Source: Sphingobacterium athyrii
Lineage (GTDB): Bacteria > Bacteroidota > Bacteroidia > Sphingobacteriales > Sphingobacteriaceae
Length of the DNA stretch: 64,000 nt
Reading direction: 5' to 3'
Assembly (NCBI RefSeq): GCF_003071065.1
Contig: NZ_QCXX01000003.1
Span: forward strand, 186,001-250,000
The notes under the pieces were generated by a model that saw only the letters and a list, made by a program, of their open reading frames with translations, searched no databases and was not told where the DNA came from. Positions 1 to 9,570 of the stretch are shown piece by piece (the first letter of the stretch is position 1; every line of letters starts with the position of its first letter). The position numbers and the translations under genes are program-made.

Positions 1-1019
1 GGTCCATACCACTGCCAGTCGATTAGCATATAAGGCCATCCCTGAGCAGCGGCGAAGTCAATATATTCTTTGGCAACAGCAGTCTCCATTTTTACTTCGC
101 CGCTCCACCAGTGGTCCCATGCGCAAAGTCCCGGTTTTATCCATGTGGGGTCTTCGATTGCGCAAGGTGGGTTGAGCGATTGAACAATTTCGGATTCGAT
201 AAATCGTCCGGGGTTATCGCCTATCGTCACCACACGCCAAGGAGTCTTTATTTTGTCTGCAAAACGCGCTTTGATACCGTCTTCTTTTTCACCCGGCAAA
301 GGGGAAAGTTTGGTTGTGAGCAGTGCCTGCCCCTTAGTATCAGTGGAACTGCTTCCGATATAAAATCCGGGATAATTGTCTAAGTTCGCTTCGGTGATGG
401 CCAGATAGTTTTCCTTGTCTACTTCGATCAATAAAGGAAGTCCGGTCAAGGTCTGATCGCTGAATCCGGCCAAGGGAACTTTATTGAATTCGCTTTCTTG
501 GCTAGAGGTGTAACGAGGCTTATATGTTGCTGCCCAAGCGTGAGCCTGACCGGCGACTGAAAACCCGGTCATCTCGCGGCTGATGGCTCTGTTGCCTATT
601 TTCGGACTGCTATACAATTGATAGCGAAAGGCTATCCCATTGTTATAGGCCCGAAAGAAGAGGTCCATCCGCCGTTTCTCACCTTTCTTTTCAATCAGGG
701 CAAGATGAGTTTCGTTCCACTGCATGTCGATACGGGCGTGTTTATTCTTCACGACCGGTGTCCAAGAATCGCGTTGACTGCTGGTTTGAGGAGTGCTTAG
801 CAAGGTAAAGCCTTTATGCATGGCAGGTTCATCTTGTAGTTCAAAGCCCATTGGCGAAGGGTGTATGACTTGTTTGTCCCTGTAGGATACAGAGTAGGAG
901 AGGCCATCGGATAGGTCAATGTCCAAACAAATTTTTCCATCGGGCGATTTTAATGTGTAAGTCTGCGCCGAAAGGCTAGATGATATTGCGAGAAATAGAA
1001 TGATAATAAATGCTCTCAT
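1..1019 (-). CDS. Glycoside hydrolase family 97 (SusB-like alpha-glycosidase), partial, C-terminus outside window
   Basis: The visible 339 codons start with a signal peptide (MRAFIIILFLAISSSLSAQ) and then show the GH97 N-terminal beta-sandwich. The catalytic barrel opens with AWDHWWSG near residue 303 and DWQWYG at the window edge. GH97 enzymes are calcium-dependent exo-alpha-glycosidases, either inverting alpha-glucosidases or retaining alpha-galactosidases. The residues that separate the two lie beyond the edge, so the linkage cannot be decided here. It is the last visible gene of the SusC-led operon, 35 bases after GH42, and probably trims alpha-linked side sugars in the periplasm. The family call is firm; the specificity is open. 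Confidence 0.88.
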   Translation of the reverse strand, partial: MRAFIIILFLAISSSLSAQTYTLKSPDGKICLDIDLSDGLSYSVSYRDKQVIHPSPMGFELQDEPAMHKGFTLLSTPQTSSQRDSWTPVVKNKHARIDMQWNETHLALIEKKGEKRRMDLFFRAYNNGIAFRYQLYSSPKIGNRAISREMTGFSVAGQAHAWAATYKPRYTSSQESEFNKVPLAGFSDQTLTGLPLLIEVDKENYLAITEANLDNYPGFYIGSSSTDTKGQALLTTKLSPLPGEKEDGIKARFADKIKTPWRVVTIGDNPGRFIESEIVQSLNPPCAIEDPTWIKPGLCAWDHWWSGEVKMETAVAKEYIDFAAAQGWPYMLIDWQWYG

Positions 1020-1054
1020 GATAATTAGTGAATATGTTGATAGGGGTATGTGAA

Positions 1055-3115
1055 TTATTTTTCTTCCATGATGTACACGTCCCAAGGGTCCAATACGATC
1101 TGTTGACCTGCTCGCACCACATTGCCCGAAATAAGTTCTCTCGCTGGAGCACCTGTATATGTAATCTGTTTTGGTTCGGCACTATAATTAAATAGGTAAC
1201 GTACCGCCATGCCCCATTTATTCGTTCCCGAACGTTGAATGATTGGGAAAGTATAGCTGTCGACTGCGGTAACCTTAGCTGCCCTAGCAGTTTCTCGGAT
1301 GATCGCATTGAGTAATTCCTGTGAAGGGTAGGTTCCGATATAGGTTAGCTTTCCTTTGCCGTATGTATTTTCTGTGATCACGGGCCACTTTCCAAAGAAG
1401 GGGTTTTCGGCATAGGCTAAGGGTTTGGCTGTCTCGGTTACCAAAAATTCGTACCAGTCGCCTATTTGGTTCTTGTTGGTCAATTGAAAGGGATTATCTT
1501 TCAGCTGCATATCGCCGATTGTGGAAAACTCTTGATAGTAGAATCCACAGGCTTTCCGCAATGGTCCAGGCGCAGCCGTGGCCCTAACGGCCGAGTGCTC
1601 GTTGCAATAACCGCTTTTGTGCATCATGACGACATGGCCGCCATCTTTTACAAATTTATCAATCGCCTGAAGCAGTCCATCCGTAGCGACATAAAGTGGA
1701 GGGATAACCAACATGGCATAGCCGCTAAAATCGGAAATTTTATCGCATGGGATAATATCGGCTTCGATATTTTGAAAATAGAGCGATTTGTGGACCATGT
1801 CGATGGGGTAATTGTTTTTATAGGTATACGGCATAAAGTTCAGTGCGTGGTACGAATCGTGGCTATACAAGATTGCTACTTTATTTTTCTTTTTCAAGTT
1901 GATAATATGATCCCCGATTCTTGCGAGCTCTTCTGCTGTAGTTTTAAACTCATGGTATATTCGATTCGGCTGCAGATCGTGTCCCAATACACCGCGCCAA
2001 TAGGTTTCCTGACCATAATGTAGGGTAGACCAATGCCAATATTCCACCATATTGGCACCTGAAGCATAATGTGCGTACACGTTTTGCCGTAACTGTCTGT
2101 CGTAGGGAGGATATTGTGTCCGGGCATTCCAACCTATGCCCTGGGCGTTGGTTTCCATTACGATGTAGTTATTTTTGCCGACAGTACGCACAAAATCACC
2201 CGCGTAAGCTATGCGCTGTCCATCTTGTTTATCCTGTACGTCATGGTAAATATTGATGGCTGGATATTGCATCTGACGAAAACTTTCCACCTGATCTATA
2301 TTATGAAAATCAGGCATGAAGCAATGGGTTACAAATTGGTCCTTGCGTCTATATTCATTGACAATGTCGCATTGCCAGTTGAGAAAGTCAGCGACCTGTT
2401 TGCGATTGTACCGTTCCCATTCGTTTTTATAGGAGGGATTGGTGACACCATCGCGGGTATAGAATTCTTCCCAAGTACGAATATTCATTCCCCAATAGTT
2501 CATACCCCAAGCTTTGTTGAGTGAATCGAGGTTGTTGTTAAAGCGATCCTTAATGTAATTGCGGAATCCGATAAAATAATCAGGATTGTTTACGCCACGT
2601 GCTTCTGTTTCATTGTCTACCTGATAGCCAATGACCCCGGGGTGTTTTGCATATCTTTCCATTAGCTTACGGATGATACGCTCACTGTAATATTTAAAAG
2701 TGGGATTGGTAAAATCTATATTCTGCCTGATCCCATAATACGCTTTATTGCCGCCCTGATATTCTGCCAATACCTCGGGATGTGTGTGGGCAAGCCATGC
2801 GGGAATGGAATAAGTAGGTGTTCCAAGTATCATTTTTATACCTGCCTGGTGCATTTTGTTGATAATCCGGTCCATCCATTCAAATTCAAATACGCCTTCC
2901 CGTGGTTCAAATAGACCCCAGGCAGATTCGCCTATACGGATGACGTTGAGCCCTGCATTTTTCATTAGACGGATATCTTCCTCAAGGCGCTCGCCCGGCA
3001 TGTACTCGTGATAATAGGCTGCACCGTAAAGGGGGCGATCAAACTTGTGTTGTGCCTCCAAGGACAGGACTGCGAAGAACATCAAACAGAGGAAAAAAAT
3101 GTTTTTTGGTGTCAT
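1055..3115 (-). CDS. Glycoside hydrolase family 42 beta-galactosidase
   Basis: This 686-residue protein has an N-terminal signal peptide (cut near SLEAQ) and the GH42 barrel. The general acid/base is E169 in GYQVDNE and the likely nucleophile is E321 in VMETNAQ. A trimerisation-type domain (residues about 420-610) and a small C-terminal beta domain follow, and full length is typical for GH42. The family removes terminal beta-galactose from oligosaccharides. A secretion signal suggests periplasmic action, unlike many cytoplasmic GH42 enzymes of Gram-positive bacteria. It lies in the same-strand run between GH5 and GH97. Within a hemicellulose locus it could remove beta-galactosyl caps from side chains; that role is inference. 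Confidence 0.9.
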   Translation of the reverse strand: MTPKNIFFLCLMFFAVLSLEAQHKFDRPLYGAAYYHEYMPGERLEEDIRLMKNAGLNVIRIGESAWGLFEPREGVFEFEWMDRIINKMHQAGIKMILGTPTYSIPAWLAHTHPEVLAEYQGGNKAYYGIRQNIDFTNPTFKYYSERIIRKLMERYAKHPGVIGYQVDNETEARGVNNPDYFIGFRNYIKDRFNNNLDSLNKAWGMNYWGMNIRTWEEFYTRDGVTNPSYKNEWERYNRKQVADFLNWQCDIVNEYRRKDQFVTHCFMPDFHNIDQVESFRQMQYPAINIYHDVQDKQDGQRIAYAGDFVRTVGKNNYIVMETNAQGIGWNARTQYPPYDRQLRQNVYAHYASGANMVEYWHWSTLHYGQETYWRGVLGHDLQPNRIYHEFKTTAEELARIGDHIINLKKKNKVAILYSHDSYHALNFMPYTYKNNYPIDMVHKSLYFQNIEADIIPCDKISDFSGYAMLVIPPLYVATDGLLQAIDKFVKDGGHVVMMHKSGYCNEHSAVRATAAPGPLRKACGFYYQEFSTIGDMQLKDNPFQLTNKNQIGDWYEFLVTETAKPLAYAENPFFGKWPVITENTYGKGKLTYIGTYPSQELLNAIIRETARAAKVTAVDSYTFPIIQRSGTNKWGMAVRYLFNYSAEPKQITYTGAPARELISGNVVRAGQQIVLDPWDVYIMEEK

Positions 3116-3228
3116 TGGTTTTGGTATATCGTTAAGTTAAAGGTTAGAGACGTACATTGTACGTCTCTATGGGTCATTTATTCAAAAGGTTCTTTTACAC
3201 TGCTTCCCTAAGTTGTGTATGGCAAACT

Positions 3229-4440
3229 TTACTTTTGACTGCGTGGATATTTAGCCGGTATTGCCATCATTTGCTCCAAAAAGACGGGGTCTTTAAATTG
3301 ACTGGTCGTTCGGTCGTATTGCCCAGCTCCCTGAACATCCCAGAGCATCGGACACATGCCACGTGAATAAATGGCTTCGGTTACCGAAACATTAAATAAC
3401 CTGACCACATCCTGCGTTCTATTCTTGGAAGAACAGGCATATTCGCCAATAACGACAGGTATCCCTTTGTCAACACAATTTTTCTTCAGCAGATCCATAT
3501 TGTCGTTGAGCTCTTTAAATTCTTGTGCTGTACCCCAGGACGGAACGCCAACACCCCATCCGGCATCTTCACCGTTGCCCAATATGGCAAATAGTGGCGG
3601 CGTATAATAATGGACGGTCAATGCAAGATGTTTTGCCGGATCAGCCGGAATTTTGGTCAGCGGGTCAAAGGCGTACTCCAGACCAGTATTGTAGATTTCG
3701 ACCAAAAGATGGCGTTTTGCATTGTTGCCGCCTGATCTCCTGACGATGTCGACAAAAAGCTGATTCAGCTCATTGACATAACCGAATGCTTTTGCTTTTT
3801 CGGTCTGTCCGCCGTTCCAGGGCGTCCATATCTCGTCGTAACCGATTTCATTCATGGGTTCGAATAGCAAGTGATCACCATATTTCTCAAAACGGTTACA
3901 GAGCTGCTCCCAGATGGAAGTGAACTTTTTCTTCGCTTCATTGTCTGTGGGAACTTTCTTCACCCATTCATTCTCATGGTGTACGTTTATAATGGCAACC
4001 ATACCACAATCAAGTGTCCAATTTAAGATCGATTCGACTCTATTGAGCAGATCCGGATGGATCCTGTAATTTTCCTCGTTTATCATCATATTACTCCAGG
4101 TGACCGGAATGCGCAGTGAAGAATAACCGGCTTTGGCATACCCCTCAATCATTTCTTTTGTAATGATCGGGCTGCCCCATGCTGTTTCGTAATTAGCGAT
4201 GCTGCTTGGGTTGATCCAGTCGCCCGTGGCGTCTAATGCATTGCCGAGGTTGATCCCTAAACCCATTTCGTCAACCAGCTGGTTGGTGCTGAAGTTGTCC
4301 CGTATCAAGAATTTGCTATAGGTAGGTTGTGGCTCTTCATTCGCCTCCGGCGTACTGAGCTCCATGTTAGCTTTAATCTCCTTACTGCTGCATGCTGGTA
4401 GCATCAACAGCATGATGATATAACTCAATAATGTTTTCAT
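3229..4440 (-). CDS. Glycoside hydrolase family 5 endo-beta-glucanase, lipoprotein
   Basis: The 403-residue protein begins with a lipoprotein signal ending at C17 (LMLPAC). A linker of about 25 residues and a GH5 barrel follow. Family landmarks are GINLGN (62-67), N197-E198 in FEPMNE (acid/base) and E333 in VVIGEY (nucleophile). The AWGSP segment and overall layout resemble bacterial endoglucanase or endoxyloglucanase members such as subfamily GH5_4; the subfamily is inferred. As a probable surface lipoprotein it would make the first backbone cut that feeds the SusC/SusD importer. It is the only endo-acting enzyme visible in the locus. Endo-beta-mannanase activity remains possible. Confidence 0.88.
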   Translation of the reverse strand: MKTLLSYIIMLLMLPACSSKEIKANMELSTPEANEEPQPTYSKFLIRDNFSTNQLVDEMGLGINLGNALDATGDWINPSSIANYETAWGSPIITKEMIEGYAKAGYSSLRIPVTWSNMMINEENYRIHPDLLNRVESILNWTLDCGMVAIINVHHENEWVKKVPTDNEAKKKFTSIWEQLCNRFEKYGDHLLFEPMNEIGYDEIWTPWNGGQTEKAKAFGYVNELNQLFVDIVRRSGGNNAKRHLLVEIYNTGLEYAFDPLTKIPADPAKHLALTVHYYTPPLFAILGNGEDAGWGVGVPSWGTAQEFKELNDNMDLLKKNCVDKGIPVVIGEYACSSKNRTQDVVRLFNVSVTEAIYSRGMCPMLWDVQGAGQYDRTTSQFKDPVFLEQMMAIPAKYPRSQK

Positions 4441-4500
4441 CGTTCTAATTTTTATCGTTTTTTTTTATTAAATCATGTAAATTATCGTTGTAGCTTTCGA

Positions 4501-6414
4501 TTACTCATTGCTAAAAGGTACGGCAGGTAAGCCTTCTTTATTGAATAAATTGACATCGGGATTATTGCTCCACGCATAACGGACAAATACAGGGTTGATA
4601 ATCTGATCTGCTTGAACAATAATTTTATTACCTTCAATATGAGCCCGGGCCCAAACAAATTTTTTATCTGCTCCAGCTAGGGCGAATCCTTCGACATAAC
4701 CATATTTGTTGTTAACCACGAGTCCTCCTCCGGTAGCATCAAAAGAAATAATGAGTTTATTGTCCGCCTTTACCAGCGATTTGAACGTTGGCCCAGAATA
4801 AACGCGTTCTTTTTGACCGTAATCTTTGGACAGTGCAATTAAAGCAAGCCGCCGGCCCACTTCTTGTTTGTTACGTGGGTGGATATCATCTGCTTCACCA
4901 ATGTCCGTGATCACAGCCTGCCCCGTATGTGCAAGACGGAGGGTCCGGGTCTGTGCATCTCTCAATTTTGCCCAGTCGCTGTCTTCCGGTGATTTTTCCT
5001 TGGCCATATAATTGGCCAACTGGACCCAGTAAAATGGAAATTCTTGATTCCAATGCGATCGCCAATCTTGTATTAGATTGGGGAAGAGGGTGCGGTAATC
5101 GTAAGCCTGGCCGGCATTATGTTCGCCTTGGTACCAGATGACACCCCGAATGGTATAGGGGATCATGGGATTGATCATGGCGTTAAAGAGCAAGGACGGA
5201 AACATATTTGGCGAAACTTCTTTATAGCCGTGTTGCTTGGTTGTGACGGCCTCTTTATAATTCCATTCGCCATCAAGGGGGAATTTCTCACCTTCAATTT
5301 CGAGATATAGCTGTGCAGGGTTCCCGTAAAATCCGCCGCCGCCTCCAGTATCCATAATTTTTACGGTAATTATATTTTCACCATCTTTTAAAACAGTTTT
5401 TGGGATATTGTAGCTCCTAGAAAAGGTATATCCTTTTGTTTCGCCCACTTTTACGCCGTTGATCCAACAGATATCATCGTCATCAATCGTCCCAAGATGG
5501 ATAGACGCTGATTTGCTGGCACTACCCTTTGGAAGATGGATACTGCGTTTGAACCATACAATACCATCAATATTATCCAATTTGGGTTCCCATAATTGTG
5601 GGACATTCATTTTTCCCCATGTTGATAAGTCCGAATTTTTTTCGTACCATTTCTGGGCTATCCCCGGATCGTTCGCTAAAGCTTGTTGATAGGCCTGTTT
5701 CTTCAATTCGTTTTCGCTCATAAAACCCTTTAGATCGCCTGTGAGGGCTTGTTTGTAGGGTTTGTTGAAATGTGCGGGCAGTTTATTAAAGCTGTTTCCA
5801 CTGGTCCAGGTTTCGACACCGGTACCACCCCAGGAAGAATTGATTATTCCGACAGGTATACCTAATTCCTGATAGAGCTTAAGGGCAAAGAAGTATCCTA
5901 CAGCTGAAAAATCGCCCACGGTGGCAGGTGAGCATATTTCCCATTTCCCGTTAAGATCTTGTTTGGGCACATCACTCATATTCTTTTCTACATTGAATGA
6001 CCGAATGTTCGGATAATTTGCCCGGCTGATTTCGCTGGCGGCATCATTGGAGTTTTTTACGATCCATTCCATGTTAGATTGACCGGAAGCAAGCCATACC
6101 TCACCGACCAAGATATTTTTTAAAAGGATCTGTTCCTTCCGGCCTTTTATTTCCAAACGATAGGGTCCTCCGTGTGAAGTAGGGGCTAAGGTGAGGTTCC
6201 ATTGACCATTTTTATCTGCCTTTGCCTTGAGGTTTTGCTGCATAAACTGGACATGGACCGTTTCATTTTTTTCGGCCCATCCCCATAGTTTTATGGGACT
6301 GTCCCGCTGTAGGATCATGTTGTCACCAAATATAGCGGGAAGCCTAAGCTCGGCTTTTAATAGAAACGCATGTAAGAAAAAAGCAATGAAAATTGGGAGA
6401 TGTTTTAGATTCAT
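4501..6414 (-). CDS. Secreted carbohydrate acetylesterase, sialate O-acetylesterase-like (SGNH/GQSN type)
   Basis: The 637-residue protein starts with a signal peptide. The SGNH-type active site is in pieces: GQSN with nucleophile S113, GVIWYQGEHNA, and DDIHP carrying the Asp/His pair. Between the first two blocks lies a beta-galactosidase-like jelly-roll insert (about residues 280-390, with ICWINGVKVG). This organisation is typical of the family named after sialate O-acetylesterase. In plant-polysaccharide loci such enzymes remove O-acetyl groups from hemicelluloses, which fits here better than a sialic acid role because no sialic acid gene is nearby. It sits 3 bases after the GH43 stop and 60 bases before GH5. 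Confidence 0.85.
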   Translation of the reverse strand: MNLKHLPIFIAFFLHAFLLKAELRLPAIFGDNMILQRDSPIKLWGWAEKNETVHVQFMQQNLKAKADKNGQWNLTLAPTSHGGPYRLEIKGRKEQILLKNILVGEVWLASGQSNMEWIVKNSNDAASEISRANYPNIRSFNVEKNMSDVPKQDLNGKWEICSPATVGDFSAVGYFFALKLYQELGIPVGIINSSWGGTGVETWTSGNSFNKLPAHFNKPYKQALTGDLKGFMSENELKKQAYQQALANDPGIAQKWYEKNSDLSTWGKMNVPQLWEPKLDNIDGIVWFKRSIHLPKGSASKSASIHLGTIDDDDICWINGVKVGETKGYTFSRSYNIPKTVLKDGENIITVKIMDTGGGGGFYGNPAQLYLEIEGEKFPLDGEWNYKEAVTTKQHGYKEVSPNMFPSLLFNAMINPMIPYTIRGVIWYQGEHNAGQAYDYRTLFPNLIQDWRSHWNQEFPFYWVQLANYMAKEKSPEDSDWAKLRDAQTRTLRLAHTGQAVITDIGEADDIHPRNKQEVGRRLALIALSKDYGQKERVYSGPTFKSLVKADNKLIISFDATGGGLVVNNKYGYVEGFALAGADKKFVWARAHIEGNKIIVQADQIINPVFVRYAWSNNPDVNLFNKEGLPAVPFSNE

Positions 6415-6417
6415 ATT

Positions 6418-8010
6418 TTATTGTGTTTTATAGTTGAACCAGTCAAAAAATACTTTTGCATTACTCGGAACACCATTGGAGGTGCTGTAAAGCCCTATCA
6501 TTACGCCAGTAAAACCGCCAGCAACTTCGGTTGCCAGATAGCGTGTGTCCAGTTTCCCGATTTCGCTGTAATTTTCACTGTCGGGATTTGCTACCGAAAA
6601 GATATACTGTTGTGGAGTTCCTTCTATTTTTAATTTTTGTTGATTGCCCTGCACTATTTTTTCGGCAGCGATGTAGCTCAGTGATCCTACTTTTACGCGT
6701 AATTGAATGATATTCTTTCCTTTTTGTTTTTTGATCAATAGATCATAATGATGGTTGTTGTTTTGGATTAATGTTATTCCAGCTTCTTCATTGTCCTTTG
6801 AAGATTCAAGTTGCAGGAATGTGCTAGCCGTAAAATTGTGTTCCGTTTGTCTTCTTAGGATAGCTGAGATCGGTTTGGCATCGTTCAGCGTATTTGGAGT
6901 AGCCTTTATCCTGAGCCACCCCTTTTTTTCGGATAGGGAATAATTGTCCCGTACCGGATTTCTTAAATATTGCCATTCAAGGCCAAGTTGTTCTGTATCA
7001 AAATCGCTTAGGGTAGCGGGTTTGCTGAATGGCTTGAGCGGCAAAGTAGCTGTTTTCATATCCAGGCTGATTGTTCCATTGCCATTGACCTGTGGCCATC
7101 CGCCCTGAGGCCAGTCCACAGGTGCAAGAAATGTTTCGCGACCTAGAATATGGTAATAGCTGTAGGGTTGTGTAACTCTGAAACCAAGGCAAACCAACCA
7201 CCAGCTACCATCTTTGGCTTGTACTAAATCTGCATGTCCCACACCTTGGATAGGATTTGCCTGACCAATTCTATTGGCATGGGTCAGTATGGGATTGAGT
7301 GGGCTAGATTCGTATGGACCTAAGATATTTTTGCTTCTGCCAATTGTGGCACTATGCATGTATTCTGTACCACCTTCGCCCAAAAGCAGGTAATAGAATC
7401 CATCTTTTTTATAAATATGCGGCGCTTCTGGATATCGGCCACCGATACCGCCCCAGACCAAGTGCTCTGAGCCAATAACCTTTCCGGTTTTGATATCAAT
7501 CTCCGTCACCCGAATCCCTTCATTTCCCTGCGTGACAAAATATGTTTTACCGTCCTCGTCCCAAAATATATCGGGATCGATACTCTCGATGGCCACATGG
7601 ATTGGATCACTCCAAGGGCCAGTGGGATCAGTCGCCGTACAATAGAAATTGCCACCTGATGATACATTGGTACAGATGACATAGAACAGGCCATCGTGAT
7701 AGCGGATTGAAGGAGCAAATAAGCCGCCTGAAGCAGCAGCCTTTTCCAGCGGTAGCTGGGCATCCCGGGTGAGACAGTGACCTATCTGCTCCCAGTTGAC
7801 AAGATCCTTACTGTGATAAATCGGGAGGCCCGGAAAATATTCAAAGGACGAAGTAACTAGGTAATAGTCATCGTTTACACGACAGATACTTGGATCCGGA
7901 TTGAACCCCCTGATAATCGGATTTGAAAAGCCAGTTTGTGCAATGACATAATGAAAGGCAATGGAAAATAGGCAGGAGATCATGACGTAAATTGACTTTT
8001 TAAATTTCAT
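6418..8010 (-). CDS. Glycoside hydrolase family 43 (alpha-L-arabinofuranosidase / beta-xylosidase type)
   Basis: The chosen start at 8010 begins a clean signal peptide (MKFKKSIYVMISCLFSIAF); an in-frame ATG 14 codons earlier is less likely. The five-blade propeller carries the three GH43 acids: D39 in NPDPS, about D145 in SIDPDIFWD, and E195 in YPEAPH. A C-terminal concanavalin-like domain of the beta-xylosidase type covers about residues 335-530. The motif DDYYLVTSSFEYFPG is shared by arabinofuranosidases and xylosidases that act on xylan or xyloglucan. Its position in a locus with GH5 and a glycan-binding lipoprotein suggests removal of arabinofuranosyl or xylosyl branches. The exact specificity cannot be read from sequence alone. 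Confidence 0.88.
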   Translation of the reverse strand: MKFKKSIYVMISCLFSIAFHYVIAQTGFSNPIIRGFNPDPSICRVNDDYYLVTSSFEYFPGLPIYHSKDLVNWEQIGHCLTRDAQLPLEKAAASGGLFAPSIRYHDGLFYVICTNVSSGGNFYCTATDPTGPWSDPIHVAIESIDPDIFWDEDGKTYFVTQGNEGIRVTEIDIKTGKVIGSEHLVWGGIGGRYPEAPHIYKKDGFYYLLLGEGGTEYMHSATIGRSKNILGPYESSPLNPILTHANRIGQANPIQGVGHADLVQAKDGSWWLVCLGFRVTQPYSYYHILGRETFLAPVDWPQGGWPQVNGNGTISLDMKTATLPLKPFSKPATLSDFDTEQLGLEWQYLRNPVRDNYSLSEKKGWLRIKATPNTLNDAKPISAILRRQTEHNFTASTFLQLESSKDNEEAGITLIQNNNHHYDLLIKKQKGKNIIQLRVKVGSLSYIAAEKIVQGNQQKLKIEGTPQQYIFSVANPDSENYSEIGKLDTRYLATEVAGGFTGVMIGLYSTSNGVPSNAKVFFDWFNYKTQ

Positions 8011-8109
8011 GTGTGTGTTTGTGAAAGATGATTGGTTACTAAAGGCCGGCATTGACGATCGCTCGTGTATCCGGCCTAGTGTTAAAGTGCTTATTTGTTG
8101 TATACGGGT

Positions 8110-9564
8110 TTAGTTTTTGCTTGTGTCTATAATTCTAAAATTGTCGAAATAGATGTCCACCTTGACATTGGCATTGTCTGCTTTATTTTTCGTAAAAATG
8201 CCAAGTTCTGAGCTGGCTATGGCAGCAAAACGTCCGTAGTCGGCAACTGTCGTAAACCTATTGAAGAGGATGTCACAGGTCATCCATTTTCCAAGATTTG
8301 TTTTGTTGCTGTTTCGATCGCGTGGCACATAATCTGACACCATTTTATCCCCGTTGCCTTTGAGCTGTAGGTCAAATGTCGCCGTCGCCAGAGGCTCATT
8401 AACGAAGCATTCAAAGCGCAGTACAAGATTGCCAATAGGCGTATTGGCAGGTATTGTATTTATGTTAGGATAGCTGCCTTTGTTGGACAGGTTGCCCCAC
8501 CAATATTGCCATGCGCCCGGTGATCCGAAGATGCGGTAAGCGGTTCCCGTTGTGAAGTAAGGTGGCTTGGTGCCGTCTGCCATTACGGGCATATTGTTGT
8601 CTCCCCATTCATAATGGCCTATTTCGTCCCAATTCAGGACAAGATTTTCAATAGGATAAAATAGCTTGGTAGAATTAGATTGCCCGCCAGCCGCATGGAC
8701 CGTAATTGTACCGGATTTGGTAGGGGTTTTAGGAAGTCGATAATAGATGGTATCTTGACTTTTGGCCACCATAAGATCTTTACCTGGAACATCAAATTCT
8801 CCATTGATATTTAGTTTGGTCACATTGATGAAGTTGGCGCCGGTAATAAACGCCTGATCGCCAATAATAGGCATATCGCTGCTCCATGATTTTATTATTG
8901 GCGGCGAAACATGTGTTGTGAAGGCTATGCTGACCGAATCTGTTATGCAGTAGACTGCCAGACGACCATCTTGAACACCTGATGGGATCTTTAAATCGAT
9001 TTTATCATAGTCCTTATCGACTTCATATTCGATAGCTGATACGCTACCGCCTGTTGCGGTTTCGAATGCTATTTTTTTTACTTCATAAAAATTTAAACCG
9101 TATATACTGAGCTTTTCGCCAGCTTTGGCTGGATAATTTAATTCGATACGGCTGATCTGGGGTGCGGGAGAGTAGATATGGAAATTGAATCTCGCTTCAC
9201 CGTGGCTCGTTTCTATCCGAATCTCATTTGGGAGATCTGGATTGGTGCCAGTCAGTAGCAAGTTGGCAGGAATGGAAATAATGGCGCTTGTTGACGTGCA
9301 GTAATTTGCATTAAATCCGATCTGTTGGTCATTAATATAAATTTTTTGTATACCATCTAGATTTTTTCCGATAACAGCAACCATTGTGCCCGGAAATGCA
9401 CCTACAAAGGTACTATCTGCTTTTTCAGGATCTGTCAATCGCACGTGGGTTATCACTGGAGTCATTGTTAGATCATTGTTGCGGCTACAGGATGGCATAG
9501 ACAGCATAATAATTGCTATGAACACAAATAATAAAAAGCGATTGTTATCGTATATTGCTTTCAT
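8110..9564 (-). CDS. Surface glycan-binding lipoprotein with IPT/TIG domains (SGBP-B type)
   Basis: The 484-residue protein has a lipobox ending at C26 (LSMPSC). Three IPT/TIG-like immunoglobulin repeats follow (about residues 36-300). The C-terminal beta-rich glycan-binding domain (about 305-480) ends in DIYFDNFRII, as in characterised SGBP-B proteins of Bacteroides. Such proteins are non-catalytic, outer-membrane anchored, and hold polysaccharide for the SusC/SusD complex. The gene lies directly downstream of susD and upstream of GH43, the standard place for an SGBP. The C-terminal domain resembles the xyloglucan-binding family more than starch or xylan binders, but binding residues could not be assigned. 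Confidence 0.83.
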   Translation of the reverse strand: MKAIYDNNRFLLFVFIAIIMLSMPSCSRNNDLTMTPVITHVRLTDPEKADSTFVGAFPGTMVAVIGKNLDGIQKIYINDQQIGFNANYCTSTSAIISIPANLLLTGTNPDLPNEIRIETSHGEARFNFHIYSPAPQISRIELNYPAKAGEKLSIYGLNFYEVKKIAFETATGGSVSAIEYEVDKDYDKIDLKIPSGVQDGRLAVYCITDSVSIAFTTHVSPPIIKSWSSDMPIIGDQAFITGANFINVTKLNINGEFDVPGKDLMVAKSQDTIYYRLPKTPTKSGTITVHAAGGQSNSTKLFYPIENLVLNWDEIGHYEWGDNNMPVMADGTKPPYFTTGTAYRIFGSPGAWQYWWGNLSNKGSYPNINTIPANTPIGNLVLRFECFVNEPLATATFDLQLKGNGDKMVSDYVPRDRNSNKTNLGKWMTCDILFNRFTTVADYGRFAAIASSELGIFTKNKADNANVKVDIYFDNFRIIDTSKN

Positions 9565-9570
9565 AATTCT

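Noticed and set aside
1466..2023. Long plus-strand open frame antisense to GH42, and similar frames antisense to the other locus genes
   Set aside because: Each lies opposite a gene with clear family motifs, and its product shows no domain, signal or family pattern.
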